A stretch of 8,113 nucleotides of DNA from Mycobacterium sp. (GCA_025965815.1 JAOPWF010000347.1:1-8113); one strand, 5' to 3'. Counted from the stretch's first letter, positions 1 to 8,113 are shown. Translations and numbers: made by a program. The notes: generated from the sequence alone by a model not told the origin.

Positions 1-395
1 CAGGAGCTGGTCACCTGCGCCATCGAGGGCATCCCGATCAAGGTCGCGATCATCAACAACGGCAACCTCGGCATGGTGCGGCAGTGGCAGGCACTGTTCT
101 ACGAAGGTCGCTACTCGCAGACCGACCTGTCCACCCACTCGCACCGCATCCCGGACTTCGTCAAGCTGGCAGAGGCGCTTGGTTGTGTCGGATTGCGCTG
201 CGAGCGTGAGGAAGACGTGGCAGATGTCGTTGCCAAGGCGCGGGCGATCAACGACCGCCCGGTGGTGATCGACTTCATCGTGGGGGCCGACGCGCAGGTG
301 TGGCCGATGGTGGCCGCAGGCACCAGCAATGACGAGATCCAGGCCGCCTGGGGCATCCGGCCGCTGTTCGACGACGAATCCGAGGGGCATGCCTG

Positions 396-396
<1 letters not shown>
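1..396 (+). CDS. ilvB: Acetohydroxyacid (acetolactate) synthase large subunit, C-terminal part
   Basis: This is the last 131 codons of the catalytic subunit; the 5' end lies outside the window, and frame 1 is open from base 1 to the TGA at 394-396. The enzyme is ThDP-, Mg- and FAD-dependent. It condenses two pyruvates to acetolactate, or pyruvate with 2-ketobutyrate, as the first common step of valine/leucine/isoleucine synthesis. The visible part is the C-terminal ThDP-binding domain. The [12 protein letters not shown] stretch (window residues 18-29) carries the paired Asn that ends the GDG-(x)n-NN cofactor motif; the GDG half is upstream. Trp29 (TGG at 85-87) aligns with the Trp of the herbicide-binding channel (W574 in Arabidopsis). 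The C-terminal [15 protein letters not shown] segment is typical of mycobacterial IlvB1. The stop overlaps the ilvN start (TGATG), so the two subunits are probably translationally coupled. The identification is firm; only the N-terminal two thirds is missing. Confidence 0.97.
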
Positions 397-1957
<1,561 letters not shown>

Positions 1958-1974
1958 TCCCGACGTTCCGCCAG

Positions 1975-2023
1975 ACTTAAACCCCTGCGACGTGCACCGG
2001 CGTGTCGTCGCGGGGGTTTAAGT
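1975..2023. terminator. Strong inverted repeat, probable bidirectional terminator between ilvC and the oxidoreductase gene
   Basis: The arms 1975-1992 (ACTTAAACCCCTGCGACG) and 2006-2023 (CGTCGCGGGGGTTTAAGT) pair over all 18 positions; the only non-Watson-Crick pair is one G.U wobble (1986/2012). The loop of 13 nt (1993-2005) could form a small inner CAC/GTG pairing. The repeat starts 17 nt after the ilvC stop and ends 32 nt from the stop of the converging gene, so it can serve both strands. No U-tract follows the stem on either strand, as is common for mycobacterial terminators. A role in transcript stability is an alternative. Confidence 0.85.
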
Positions 2024-2055
2024 GTCGCGGCTGACGCCCACCGGGTGGTGCCGGA

Positions 2056-3504
2056 TTATGGTGCGAGCTCGGGCATCTCCTTGATGCCGAATTCACGTCT
2101 CAACAGCGCGCGGGCCGCGTAATACCCCGCCATGCCGTGTACCCCGCCGCCGGGCGGAGTCGCCGACGAGCAGAGGTACACCTGCGGGATCGGCGTCGTC
2201 CACGGGTCAACCCGCGGCGTCGGCCCGAACATCGCACGCACGACCGAATTTCCGCCCACGCCGATGTCACCGCCGACGTAGTTGGCGTTGTTCTCGGCGA
2301 GCCGCGACGCCGGCACACCGCGCGCCGCGACCACGATGTCGCGGAATCCCGGCGCGAAGCGCTCGACGGCGGCGGTGACCTTGTCAATCTGATCGACCGG
2401 CGAGCCGAACGGCACGTGCGCATACGTCCAGAACGGCCGGCGGCCGTCGGCGTCGATACGGCCGGGGTCGGCGATGTGCGGTAGGGCCGCCAGGATCATC
2501 GGGCGCTCGGCGTGCCGTCCGGCGTGCACGGCCTTCTCGGCGCGCGCCATGTCCTCGCGGCTGCCGCCGAGATGCAGCGTCGGGGCGGCCGCCAGCCGGG
2601 GATCGGTCCATGGCACCTCACCCGACAGCACGAAGTCCACCTTCGCCACGCCGGGCCCGAACTTGTAGCGTCGCAACGCCTTTGCGTATCGGGTCGGTAT
2701 GGAATCGCGGTAGATATCCAACAGCGCGGTGGGCGCGGTATCGAAGACGGCAACGCCGCCCGGCGGATCGGTGACTTCGTGGCCGGCGATCAGTTGACCG
2801 CCATGTGCCCGCAGGTCGGCGAGCAGCGCGTCCGGGATCGACTGGCTGCCACCCACCGGGATGGGCCAGCCGACGGTATGCGCCAGGGTGGCCAGCATCA
2901 GACCGGCAGCGGCGGACACGAACGAGGGCATCCGCGCGATCGTGTGAGCCGCCACACCGCTGAACAACGCACGGGCGTCTTCACCCGACAACGCCCGCCA
3001 CGCCGGCGTGCCCTGCTCGGCGATCCGCAGCGCCAGCGCAATCGCCGGGCCGAAGTCGGTGGGCGCCGAGCGCTTGTCGCTCAACATCAGCCGCACCACC
3101 GCGTCACCGTGCTCGACCAGCGGACCCAGCAGGTGACGCCACGACGCACCGTCCTCCAGCTCCGCACACGTGCGGTCCAGGTCGTGGTAGCCGATCGCCG
3201 CCGGCCTGCCGTCCAGCGGGTTGGCGTAGGAAACCTCCGGGACGGATAACGTCACGCCGCGGGCGGGCAGATCGAACTCGGCGAAGAACGGCGAGCCCAA
3301 CGCCAGCGGGTGCACCGCGGAGCAGATGTCGTGGCGCACCCCGGGATATTCGGGGTCAGCGGCGGTGCGGGCGCCACCACCGAATGTCGGCTGGGCCTCC
3401 AGCACCTGGACCGCCAGGCCGGCGCGCGCGCAAATGACAGCGGCTGCCAGGCCGTTGGGCCCGCTGCCGACCACGGTGACGTCCACCCCACGATTACAGC
3501 CCAT
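2056..3504 (-). CDS. FAD-dependent oxidoreductase, phytoene desaturase/PYROXD2-like (Rv2997-type), substrate unknown
   Basis: 482 aa from ATG (3504-3502) to TAA (2058-2056). The N-terminus holds a dinucleotide-binding fold, VTVVGSGPNGLAAA (residues 9-22), with Glu36 at the end of the second strand, where such proteins bind the adenine ribose. The FGGGARTA motif follows, as in amine-oxidase/phytoene-desaturase type flavoproteins. Near the C-terminus, CSSATPPGGGVHGMAGYYAA is the second FAD-binding signature, in the form seen in the PYROXD2-like branch. No signal peptide or membrane segment is evident, so it is probably cytosolic. It converges on ilvC and diverges from serA. From memory, M. tuberculosis Rv2997 occupies the same position next to serA1. 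No Shine-Dalgarno precedes the ATG. The GTG at codon 7 (3486) would give the compact start MDVTVVGSG and cannot be excluded. The family is firm; the reaction and pathway are unknown, and carotenoid work is not implied. Confidence 0.88.
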   Translation of the reverse strand: MGCNRGVDVTVVGSGPNGLAAAVICARAGLAVQVLEAQPTFGGGARTAADPEYPGVRHDICSAVHPLALGSPFFAEFDLPARGVTLSVPEVSYANPLDGRPAAIGYHDLDRTCAELEDGASWRHLLGPLVEHGDAVVRLMLSDKRSAPTDFGPAIALALRIAEQGTPAWRALSGEDARALFSGVAAHTIARMPSFVSAAAGLMLATLAHTVGWPIPVGGSQSIPDALLADLRAHGGQLIAGHEVTDPPGGVAVFDTAPTALLDIYRDSIPTRYAKALRRYKFGPGVAKVDFVLSGEVPWTDPRLAAAPTLHLGGSREDMARAEKAVHAGRHAERPMILAALPHIADPGRIDADGRRPFWTYAHVPFGSPVDQIDKVTAAVERFAPGFRDIVVAARGVPASRLAENNANYVGGDIGVGGNSVVRAMFGPTPRVDPWTTPIPQVYLCSSATPPGGGVHGMAGYYAARALLRREFGIKEMPELAP

Positions 3505-3510
3505 TACGCT
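3505..3510 (+). promoter_or_regulatory. Candidate -10 element for a leaderless serA transcript
   Basis: TACGCT fits the mycobacterial TANNNT -10 pattern. It ends 6 nt before the serA GTG (3517), the spacing expected if transcription begins at the first base of the start codon. No Shine-Dalgarno is visible upstream of that GTG, which fits leaderless translation. The element lies entirely in the 12-bp gap to the divergent gene. Its short degenerate pattern makes it suggestive only. Confidence 0.45.
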
Positions 3511-3516
3511 GGCGGT

Positions 3517-5103
3517 GTGAGTCTTCCCGTTGTATTGATCGCCGACAAGCTCGCCGAATCCACCGTCGCCGCACTCGGCGACCAGGTCGAAGTCCGCTGG
3601 GTCGATGGCCCGGACCGGCCAAAGCTGCTGGCCGCCGTGCCGGAGGCGGACGCGCTGCTGGTGCGATCGGCCACCACCGTGGACGCCGAAGTGCTGGCCG
3701 CGGCGCCCAAGCTCAAGATCGTCGCCAGGGCAGGCGTCGGCCTGGACAACGTCGACGTCGACGCCGCCACCGCACGCGGCGTGCTGGTGGTCAACGCCCC
3801 CACGTCGAACATCCACAGCGCCGCCGAGCACGCCCTGGCCCTGATGCTCGCCGCCGCCCGCCAGATTGCGCCCGCGGACGCCTCGCTGCGCGAGCACACG
3901 TGGAAGCGGTCGTCGTTCTCCGGCACCGAGATCTACGGCAAGACCGTCGGCGTGGTCGGACTCGGCCGGATCGGGCAGCTGGTGGCGGCGCGGGTGGCCG
4001 CATTCGGCACCCACGTCATCGCCTACGACCCGTACGTGTCGCCGGCGCGCGCCGCGCAGCTGGGCATCGAACTGCTGTCGCTGGACCAACTGCTGACCCG
4101 CGCCGACTTCATCTCCGTGCACCTGCCCAAGACCCCGGAGACCGCCGGACTGATCGGCAAGGAGGCGCTGGCCAAGACCAAGCCGGGGGTCATCGTCGTC
4201 AACGCGGCCCGCGGCGGGCTGGTCGACGAGGAGGCACTGGCCGAGGCCGTCAGCAGTGGGCACGTCCGCGGCGCGGGCATCGACGTGTTCGCCACCGAGC
4301 CGACCACCGACAGCCCGCTGTTCGACCTGCCGCAGGTCGTCGTCACCCCGCATCTGGGCGCGTCCACGGACGAGGCGCAGGACCGGGCGGGCACCGACGT
4401 CGCGGCCAGCGTCAAGCTGGCGCTGGCGGGGGAGTTCGTCCCCGACGCCGTCAACGTCGGCGGCGGAACCGTCGGCGAGGAAGTGGCCCCGTGGCTGGAC
4501 ATCGTCCGCAAGCTGGGCGTGCTGATCGGCGCGCTGTCCAGCGAGCTGCCGGTGTCGCTGTCCGTCCAGGTCCGCGGTGAGCTGGCGTCCGAAGATGTTG
4601 GCGTGCTGCGACTTTCGGCGCTGCGCGGACTGTTCTCGGCCGTCATCGAAGACCAGGTCACCTTCGTCAACGCGCCGGCGCTGGCCGCCGAACGGGGTGT
4701 GGCCGCCGACATCAGCACCGCGACGGAAAGCCCCAATCACCGCAGCGTGGTCGACGTCCGGGCGGTCTACTCCGACGGCTCGGTCACCAACGTCGCGGGC
4801 ACGCTGTCCGGTCCACAGCTGGTGCAGAAGATCGTGCAGATAAACGGCCGCAACTTCGACCTGCGGGCCGAGGGCGTCAACCTGATCATCAACTACATCG
4901 ACCAACCCGGAGCGCTGGGGAAGATCGGCACGCTGCTGGGCACCGCGGGGGTCGACATCTACGCCGCACAGCTCAGCCAGGACGCCACCGGTGAGGGTGC
5001 GACCGTGCTGTTGCGACTGGACCGCGACGTGCCCGACGACGTGCTGGCCGCGATCGGCACCGCCGTCGGGGCGGTCACGCTCGAATTGGTGGACCTGTCG
5101 TGA
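3517..5103 (+). CDS. serA: D-3-phosphoglycerate dehydrogenase, long ASB-ACT form
   Basis: 528 aa from GTG (3517), the same length as I recall for mycobacterial SerA1. It oxidises 3-phosphoglycerate to 3-phosphohydroxypyruvate with NAD+, the first step of the phosphorylated serine pathway. The substrate-binding domain is split around the nucleotide-binding domain (about residues 100-285). That domain has VGLGRIGQ (GxGxxG at 148-153). The 2-hydroxyacid dehydrogenase catalytic set is Arg232 (NAARGG), Glu261 (ATEP) and His279 (TPHLGAS). Residues about 318-453 form the allosteric substrate-binding (ASB) insert of type I PGDH. A C-terminal ACT domain (about 455-528) includes [13 protein letters not shown] (459-471), the expected serine effector site, so feedback inhibition by serine is likely. 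In-frame codons upstream to 3310 are antisense to the neighbouring flavoprotein gene and are excluded. The TGA overlaps the leuB GTG by 4 bp, so serA and leuB should be co-transcribed. Confidence 0.98.
   Translation: MSLPVVLIADKLAESTVAALGDQVEVRWVDGPDRPKLLAAVPEADALLVRSATTVDAEVLAAAPKLKIVARAGVGLDNVDVDAATARGVLVVNAPTSNIHSAAEHALALMLAAARQIAPADASLREHTWKRSSFSGTEIYGKTVGVVGLGRIGQLVAARVAAFGTHVIAYDPYVSPARAAQLGIELLSLDQLLTRADFISVHLPKTPETAGLIGKEALAKTKPGVIVVNAARGGLVDEEALAEAVSSGHVRGAGIDVFATEPTTDSPLFDLPQVVVTPHLGASTDEAQDRAGTDVAASVKLALAGEFVPDAVNVGGGTVGEEVAPWLDIVRKLGVLIGALSSELPVSLSVQVRGELASEDVGVLRLSALRGLFSAVIEDQVTFVNAPALAAERGVAADISTATESPNHRSVVDVRAVYSDGSVTNVAGTLSGPQLVQKIVQINGRNFDLRAEGVNLIINYIDQPGALGKIGTLLGTAGVDIYAAQLSQDATGEGATVLLRLDRDVPDDVLAAIGTAVGAVTLELVDLS
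5088..5093 (+). promoter_or_regulatory. Ribosome binding site for leuB inside serA
   Basis: GGTGGA lies 6 nt before the leuB GTG (5100), within the last codons of serA. With the GTGA start/stop overlap it supports this start and translational coupling. Confidence 0.6.
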
Positions 5104-6110
5104 GGCTCGCGATCGTCGCCGGCGACGGCATCGGACCCGAGGTCGTCGGCGAGGCCCTCAAGGTGCTCGACAGCGTGCTACCCGATGTCGAGAAGACAAA
5201 TTACGACCTGGGCGCGCGGCGATTCCACGCCTCCGGTGAGATCCTGCCCGACTCGGTGCTCGAAGAACTTCGCACGCACGACGCCATCCTGCTCGGCGCC
5301 ATCGGCGACCCGTCGGTGCCCAGCGGCGTGCTCGAGCGCGGTCTGCTGCTGCGGCTGCGCTTTGAGCTGGATCACCACATCAACCTGCGACCGTCCCGGC
5401 TCTACCCGGGTGTGACCAGCCTGCTGGCCGGCGATCCGCAGATCGACTTCGTCGTGGTCCGCGAGGGCACCGAAGGCCCGTACACCGGCACCGGCGGGGC
5501 CATCCGGGTCGGGACCCCGCACGAGGTCGCCACCGAGGTCAGCCTGAACACCGCGTTCGGCGTGCGCCGGGTGGTGCACGACGCCTTCGAGCGCGCCCAG
5601 CAGCGCCGCAAGCACCTGACGCTGGTGCACAAGAACAACGTGCTCACCTATGCCGGTGGCCTGTGGTGGCGGACCGTCCAGGAGATCGCCGAGGAGTACC
5701 CCGAGGTCGAGGTGGCCTATCAGCACGTCGACTCGGCCACCATCCACATCGTCACCGACCCCGGCCGGTTCGACGTGATCGTCACCGACAACCTGTTCGG
5801 CGACATCATCACCGACCTCGCCGCCGCGGTGTCCGGCGGGATCGGCCTGGCCGCCAGCGGCAATATCGACGCGACCCGCACCAACCCGTCGATGTTCGAA
5901 CCCGTGCACGGCAGCGCCCCCGACATCGCGGGCAAGGGCATCGCCGACCCGACCGCGGCGATCATGTCCGTGGCGCTGCTGCTCTCGCACGTCGGCGAGG
6001 ACGACGCGGCGGCCCGGGTGGACAAGGCCGTCGAGGCGCATCTGGCCAGCCGTGGGGACGAACAGCTGTCGACCAGCCAGATCGGCGACCGCATCGCTGC
6101 CGGCCTGTAG
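5100..6110 (+). CDS. leuB: 3-isopropylmalate dehydrogenase
   Basis: 336 aa from GTG (5100) to TAG (6108-6110). The enzyme oxidatively decarboxylates 3-isopropylmalate to 2-ketoisocaproate with NAD+ and Mg2+/Mn2+, the third step of the leucine branch. It belongs to the isocitrate/isopropylmalate dehydrogenase fold. Visible motifs are AGDGIGPE at the N-terminus (7-14), the [14 protein letters not shown] segment that contributes the Arg residues and the IPM specificity helix, [10 protein letters not shown], and VHKNNVL with the catalytic Lys. The metal ligands Asp211 (QHVDSAT), Asp235 and Asp239 (FGDIITD) align with T. thermophilus D217/D241/D245. The C-terminal part has [13 protein letters not shown] for NAD binding. 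The RFELDHH form and the short length are typical of actinobacterial LeuB. It overlaps serA by 4 bp and stops 3 nt before the convergent transporter gene. The other leucine genes (leuA, leuCD) are not in the window. Confidence 0.97.
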   Translation: MRLAIVAGDGIGPEVVGEALKVLDSVLPDVEKTNYDLGARRFHASGEILPDSVLEELRTHDAILLGAIGDPSVPSGVLERGLLLRLRFELDHHINLRPSRLYPGVTSLLAGDPQIDFVVVREGTEGPYTGTGGAIRVGTPHEVATEVSLNTAFGVRRVVHDAFERAQQRRKHLTLVHKNNVLTYAGGLWWRTVQEIAEEYPEVEVAYQHVDSATIHIVTDPGRFDVIVTDNLFGDIITDLAAAVSGGIGLAASGNIDATRTNPSMFEPVHGSAPDIAGKGIADPTAAIMSVALLLSHVGEDDAAARVDKAVEAHLASRGDEQLSTSQIGDRIAAGL

Positions 6111-6113
6111 GAC

Positions 6114-7307
6114 TCAGCTGCGCGCCGCCGCCTTCTCGTCGACCGGCACCAGGGGCAGCGCCGCCAGCGGCAGGACCGCGGCCACGGCGAACGCGACCGG
6201 ATAACCCGCGACGCCGATCAACGCGCCGAACAGCGGCGGGGCGATTCCCGTGGTCAGCAGCTGGCTGGTGTTCTGGGTGCCCAGCGCGCGTCCGCTCCAG
6301 AACGGGCCGGCGATCTCGGCGATGGCGGTGAATGCCAGACCGTTGTCGGACACGGTGATCACCGAGGCCGCCACCATCACCGCGACGCTCACCGGCCAGC
6401 CCAGCGCGTCGGTCAACGCCCACAGGCCCATCGCGACGGCCGCCGCCAGCGCGATGGTCCGGATCGGGCGCAGCCGCGAACCTGTGATGTCCGACCAGCG
6501 CCCGGCGGCGATACGGCCCAGCGCCCCGAGTACCTGCGCCGCGGTCACCATCGCGCCTGCCGCCGCAGCCGACCACCCGCGTTCGCTCATCAGCCACACC
6601 AGGGTGAAGGTCCACACCACGCACTGGGGAACCACCAGCAGCACCGACACCGCGTGAATGCGCCACAGCACCGCCGAACCGCGGTACGGGTTGGCCAACA
6701 CCTCGGCGGCCGCCTCGGCGCGTTGCGGGCGTGGCGGATCGAGCACCCCCACGGCGCAGATCACCGCCGACCCCGCGCACACGATCGCGGGAAACAGCAA
6801 CGCCACGGCGATGCCATGGCTCTGCGCGAGTCGGGGAATGACCAAGGCGCCCACCGCGACACCCAGCGGCTGCGCGGTCTGGCGGATACCCATCACCAGG
6901 CCGCGCTGCTCGGGCGGGAACCACCCGACGACGAGGCGGCCGCTGGCCGAATTGCTGCTGGCCGCCGCCATCCCGCCGAGCAGCAGACAGGCACCCACCG
7001 CCACCAGGGAACTCACCGACGCCGCCGCGAACGCCGCGACGGCGGTCAGCGCCGAGCCGACCGTCAGCACGATCCGCTCGCCGAACCGGTCCACCAGATA
7101 GCCCCACCCGATCAGCGTGGCCACCATGCCGAAGCTGGGCATCGAGGACAGCAGGCCGGCCGTCGCCAGGTCGAGGCCCCGCTCGGCGTGCAACGTCGGG
7201 ATCAGAAACGCGGCGCCGTTGACGAAAACGTTGGCGCACATGGTCGCCGTCAGCGCGATGGCCAGCATCGACCAGCGGCGCGCGGTGCCGATCGCGATGT
7301 CCGACAT
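6114..7307 (-). CDS. Major facilitator superfamily transporter (Rv2994-type), substrate unknown
   Basis: 397 aa from ATG (7307-7305) to TGA (6116-6114), the usual size for a 12-helix MFS carrier. Hydrophobic stretches run the length of the protein. The first is about residues 13-36. The loop between helices 2 and 3 carries the MFS motif A as GYLVDRFGER (69-78), and a charged segment near residues 200-225 (DPPRPQRAEAAAEV) is the probable central cytoplasmic loop. The C-terminus is a short charged tail (VDEKAAARS). It should sit in the cytoplasmic membrane and use the proton motive force; nothing in the sequence names the substrate. The start is the first Met before the hydrophobic core; the Shine-Dalgarno is weak (a GGA 11 nt upstream). 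It diverges from the FAH-family gene across a 126-bp spacer. Uptake or efflux of a compound handled by that enzyme is only a guess. Confidence 0.88.
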   Translation of the reverse strand: MSDIAIGTARRWSMLAIALTATMCANVFVNGAAFLIPTLHAERGLDLATAGLLSSMPSFGMVATLIGWGYLVDRFGERIVLTVGSALTAVAAFAAASVSSLVAVGACLLLGGMAAASSNSASGRLVVGWFPPEQRGLVMGIRQTAQPLGVAVGALVIPRLAQSHGIAVALLFPAIVCAGSAVICAVGVLDPPRPQRAEAAAEVLANPYRGSAVLWRIHAVSVLLVVPQCVVWTFTLVWLMSERGWSAAAAGAMVTAAQVLGALGRIAAGRWSDITGSRLRPIRTIALAAAVAMGLWALTDALGWPVSVAVMVAASVITVSDNGLAFTAIAEIAGPFWSGRALGTQNTSQLLTTGIAPPLFGALIGVAGYPVAFAVAAVLPLAALPLVPVDEKAAARS

Positions 7308-7341
7308 GCCGCCATCGTTCCACAGCCATCTCAGTATGCTG

Positions 7342-7364
7342 TATTGATATCTCACAATATGAGA
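7342..7364. repeat. Overlapping AT-rich inverted repeats, possible operator
   Basis: Two short dyads overlap: TATTG-N8-CAATA (7342-7346 with 7355-7359) and TCTCA-N5-TGAGA (7350-7354 with 7360-7364). The second spans a TATTGT hexamer on the - strand that could be the -10 box of the transporter gene, so a bound repressor could block it. The arms are only 5 bp long, so chance is a real possibility. Confidence 0.4.
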
Positions 7365-7421
7365 AGGCGGAACGCGCGCCGGCGAGCGGGAGCGGCTGGC
7401 GGCGGTCAGCTCACCGGCTAC

Positions 7422-7427
7422 TAGGCT
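7422..7427 (+). promoter_or_regulatory. Candidate -10 element for a leaderless FAH-family transcript
   Basis: TAGGCT matches TANNNT and ends exactly 6 nt before the ATG at 7434, the geometry of mycobacterial leaderless promoters. No convincing Shine-Dalgarno is present before that ATG. No -35 consensus is visible, which is usual for such promoters. Confidence 0.5.
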
Positions 7428-7433
7428 GTGAGC

Positions 7434-8113
7434 ATGCGCCTCGGTCGAATTGCCAGCCCAGACGGGGTCGCCTTCGTGAGCATCGAAGGCGAGCAGAACG
7501 AAGCTGTTGTCCGGGAAATCGCCGAGCACCCGTTCGGCACACCGACCTTCACCGGTCGCCGGTGGCCGCTTGCCGACGTGCGGCTGCTGGCTCCGATCCT
7601 GGCCAGCAAGGTGGTCTGCATCGGCAAGAACTACGCCGCCCATGTCGCCGAAATGGGTGGCGAGGCACCGCCCGACCCCGTCATCTTCCTCAAGCCAAAC
7701 ACGGCGATCGTGGGCCCAAATGTGCCCATCCAGCTGCCGCCCGCGTCGTCCTCGGTGCACTACGAGGGCGAACTCGCCGCGGTGATCGGCCGCCCCTGCA
7801 AGGACGTCCCCGCCGCGCGCGCCGCCGAGAACATCCTCGGCTACACCATCGGCAACGACGTGACCGCGCGCGATCTGCAGAAGAAGGACGGGCAGTGGAC
7901 CCGCGCCAAGGGTTTCGACACGTTCTGCCCGGTGGGGCCGTGGATCGTCACCGACATCGACCCGTCCGACCTGGAGATCCGCACCGAGGTCAACGGCGAG
8001 GTCCGCCAGCACAGCCGCACCTCGATGATGATTCACGACGTCGGTGCGATCGTGGAGTTCATCTCGGCGGTGATGACGCTGCTGCCGGGCGACCTGATCC
8101 TGACCGGCACCCC
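7434..8113 (+). CDS. Fumarylacetoacetate hydrolase family protein (Rv2993c-type), 3' end missing
   Basis: 226 complete codons are present from ATG (7434); the frame is still open at the window edge. The family is about 240-280 aa, so only a short tail should be missing. The protein begins MRLGRIASPDGVAFVSIEGE. It has a small N-terminal region, then the FAH fold from about residue 58 (KVVCIGKNYAAHVAEMG). The metal-binding set is visible: Glu111 and Glu113 (HYEGELA) and Asp142 (GNDVTARD). VIFLKPNTAIVGP and the terminal LLPGDLILTGT are further family signatures. Members act on 2-keto/2-hydroxy-dienoate or acylpyruvate substrates (isomerase, hydrolase, decarboxylase, oxaloacetate tautomerase), using a divalent metal in the cytosol. 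Annotation as 2-hydroxyhepta-2,4-diene-1,7-dioate isomerase is common but not provable here. In M. tuberculosis, from memory, gltX follows this gene, so an operon with glutamyl-tRNA synthetase beyond the edge is possible. Confidence 0.93.
   Translation, partial: MRLGRIASPDGVAFVSIEGEQNEAVVREIAEHPFGTPTFTGRRWPLADVRLLAPILASKVVCIGKNYAAHVAEMGGEAPPDPVIFLKPNTAIVGPNVPIQLPPASSSVHYEGELAAVIGRPCKDVPAARAAENILGYTIGNDVTARDLQKKDGQWTRAKGFDTFCPVGPWIVTDIDPSDLEIRTEVNGEVRQHSRTSMMIHDVGAIVEFISAVMTLLPGDLILTGT

Larger units (their letters stand above)
7308..7433. promoter_or_regulatory. Divergent intergenic region between the MFS and FAH-family genes
   Basis: This 126-bp spacer must carry the promoters of both genes. 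Its left half holds an AT-rich island (about 7332-7364) that stands out from the GC-rich surroundings and contains dyads and TANNNT-like hexamers. These are TATGCT on + (7335-7340) and TATTGT on - (plus-strand 7359-7354). The right half (about 7365-7420) is GC-rich and shows no clear element. There is no sign of a small gene or RNA. Confidence 0.6.

Noticed and set aside
3310..3516. N-terminal extension of serA into the flavoprotein gene.
   Set aside because: The added sequence is antisense to the conserved FAD-binding region; the GTG at 3517 gives the family's standard N-terminus and 528-aa length.
3505..4905. Open - strand frame running upstream of the flavoprotein start, giving an apparent 949-aa protein.
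   Set aside because: It is antisense to serA and reads as low-complexity Val/Asp/Gly/Gln/Arg-rich protein without domains. The flavoprotein fold begins only at MGCNRGVDVTVVGSG. Long antisense frames are expected from third-position GC bias.
5178..6041. 287-codon - strand open frame across leuB.
   Set aside because: Antisense shadow of leuB with biased composition and no motif.
5962..7329. 455-codon - strand frame offset from the MFS frame.
   Set aside because: Gly/Arg-rich with no hydrophobic helices. The neighbouring frame encodes the transporter.
6654..7424. 256-codon + strand open frame opposite the MFS gene and spacer.
   Set aside because: Arg/Gln/His-rich composition typical of the reverse of a hydrophobic GC-rich gene. 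The - strand frame has clear MFS features instead.

Overview
The window is ordinary chromosomal DNA from a GC-rich actinobacterium, most likely a Mycobacterium/Mycolicibacterium species. The evidence is the strong GC bias at third codon positions, the GTG starts, and proteins that closely match, from memory, the mycobacterial IlvB1, IlvN, IlvC, SerA1, LeuB and Rv2993c-type sequences. The gene order also follows the M. tuberculosis block from Rv3003c (ilvB1) down to Rv2993c. No mobile element, CRISPR array, tRNA or rRNA was seen.

Layout. (1) Bases 1-1957, + strand: the 3' end of ilvB, then ilvN and ilvC. Together they encode acetohydroxyacid synthase (large and small subunits) and ketol-acid reductoisomerase, the first two steps of valine/isoleucine synthesis. 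The operon ends at a strong dyad (1975-2023). (2) Bases 2056-3504, - strand: a FAD-dependent oxidoreductase of the phytoene-desaturase/PYROXD2-like group, substrate unknown. It converges on ilvC and diverges from serA, with 12 bp between the two start codons. (3) Bases 3517-6110, + strand: serA (3-phosphoglycerate dehydrogenase, long form with ASB and ACT domains) and leuB (3-isopropylmalate dehydrogenase), joined by a 4-bp GTGA overlap. (4) Bases 6114-7307, - strand: an MFS transporter whose stop codon lies 3 nt beyond that of leuB. (5) Bases 7308-7433: a 126-bp divergent regulatory region with an AT-rich dyad and candidate -10 elements. (6) Bases 7434-8113, + strand: a fumarylacetoacetate-hydrolase-family enzyme that runs off the window end.

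The core genes make branched-chain amino acids and serine. IlvB/N/C produce the keto-acid precursors of valine, isoleucine and (via 2-ketoisovalerate) leucine. LeuB acts on the leucine branch. SerA opens serine synthesis and is probably feedback-controlled through its ACT domain. The oxidoreductase, MFS carrier and FAH-family enzyme are conserved neighbours without an evident role in these pathways. I found no previously undescribed system. The points worth a second look are the tight divergent and convergent junctions, probable leaderless promoters in front of serA and the FAH gene, and the dyad in the 7308-7433 spacer.
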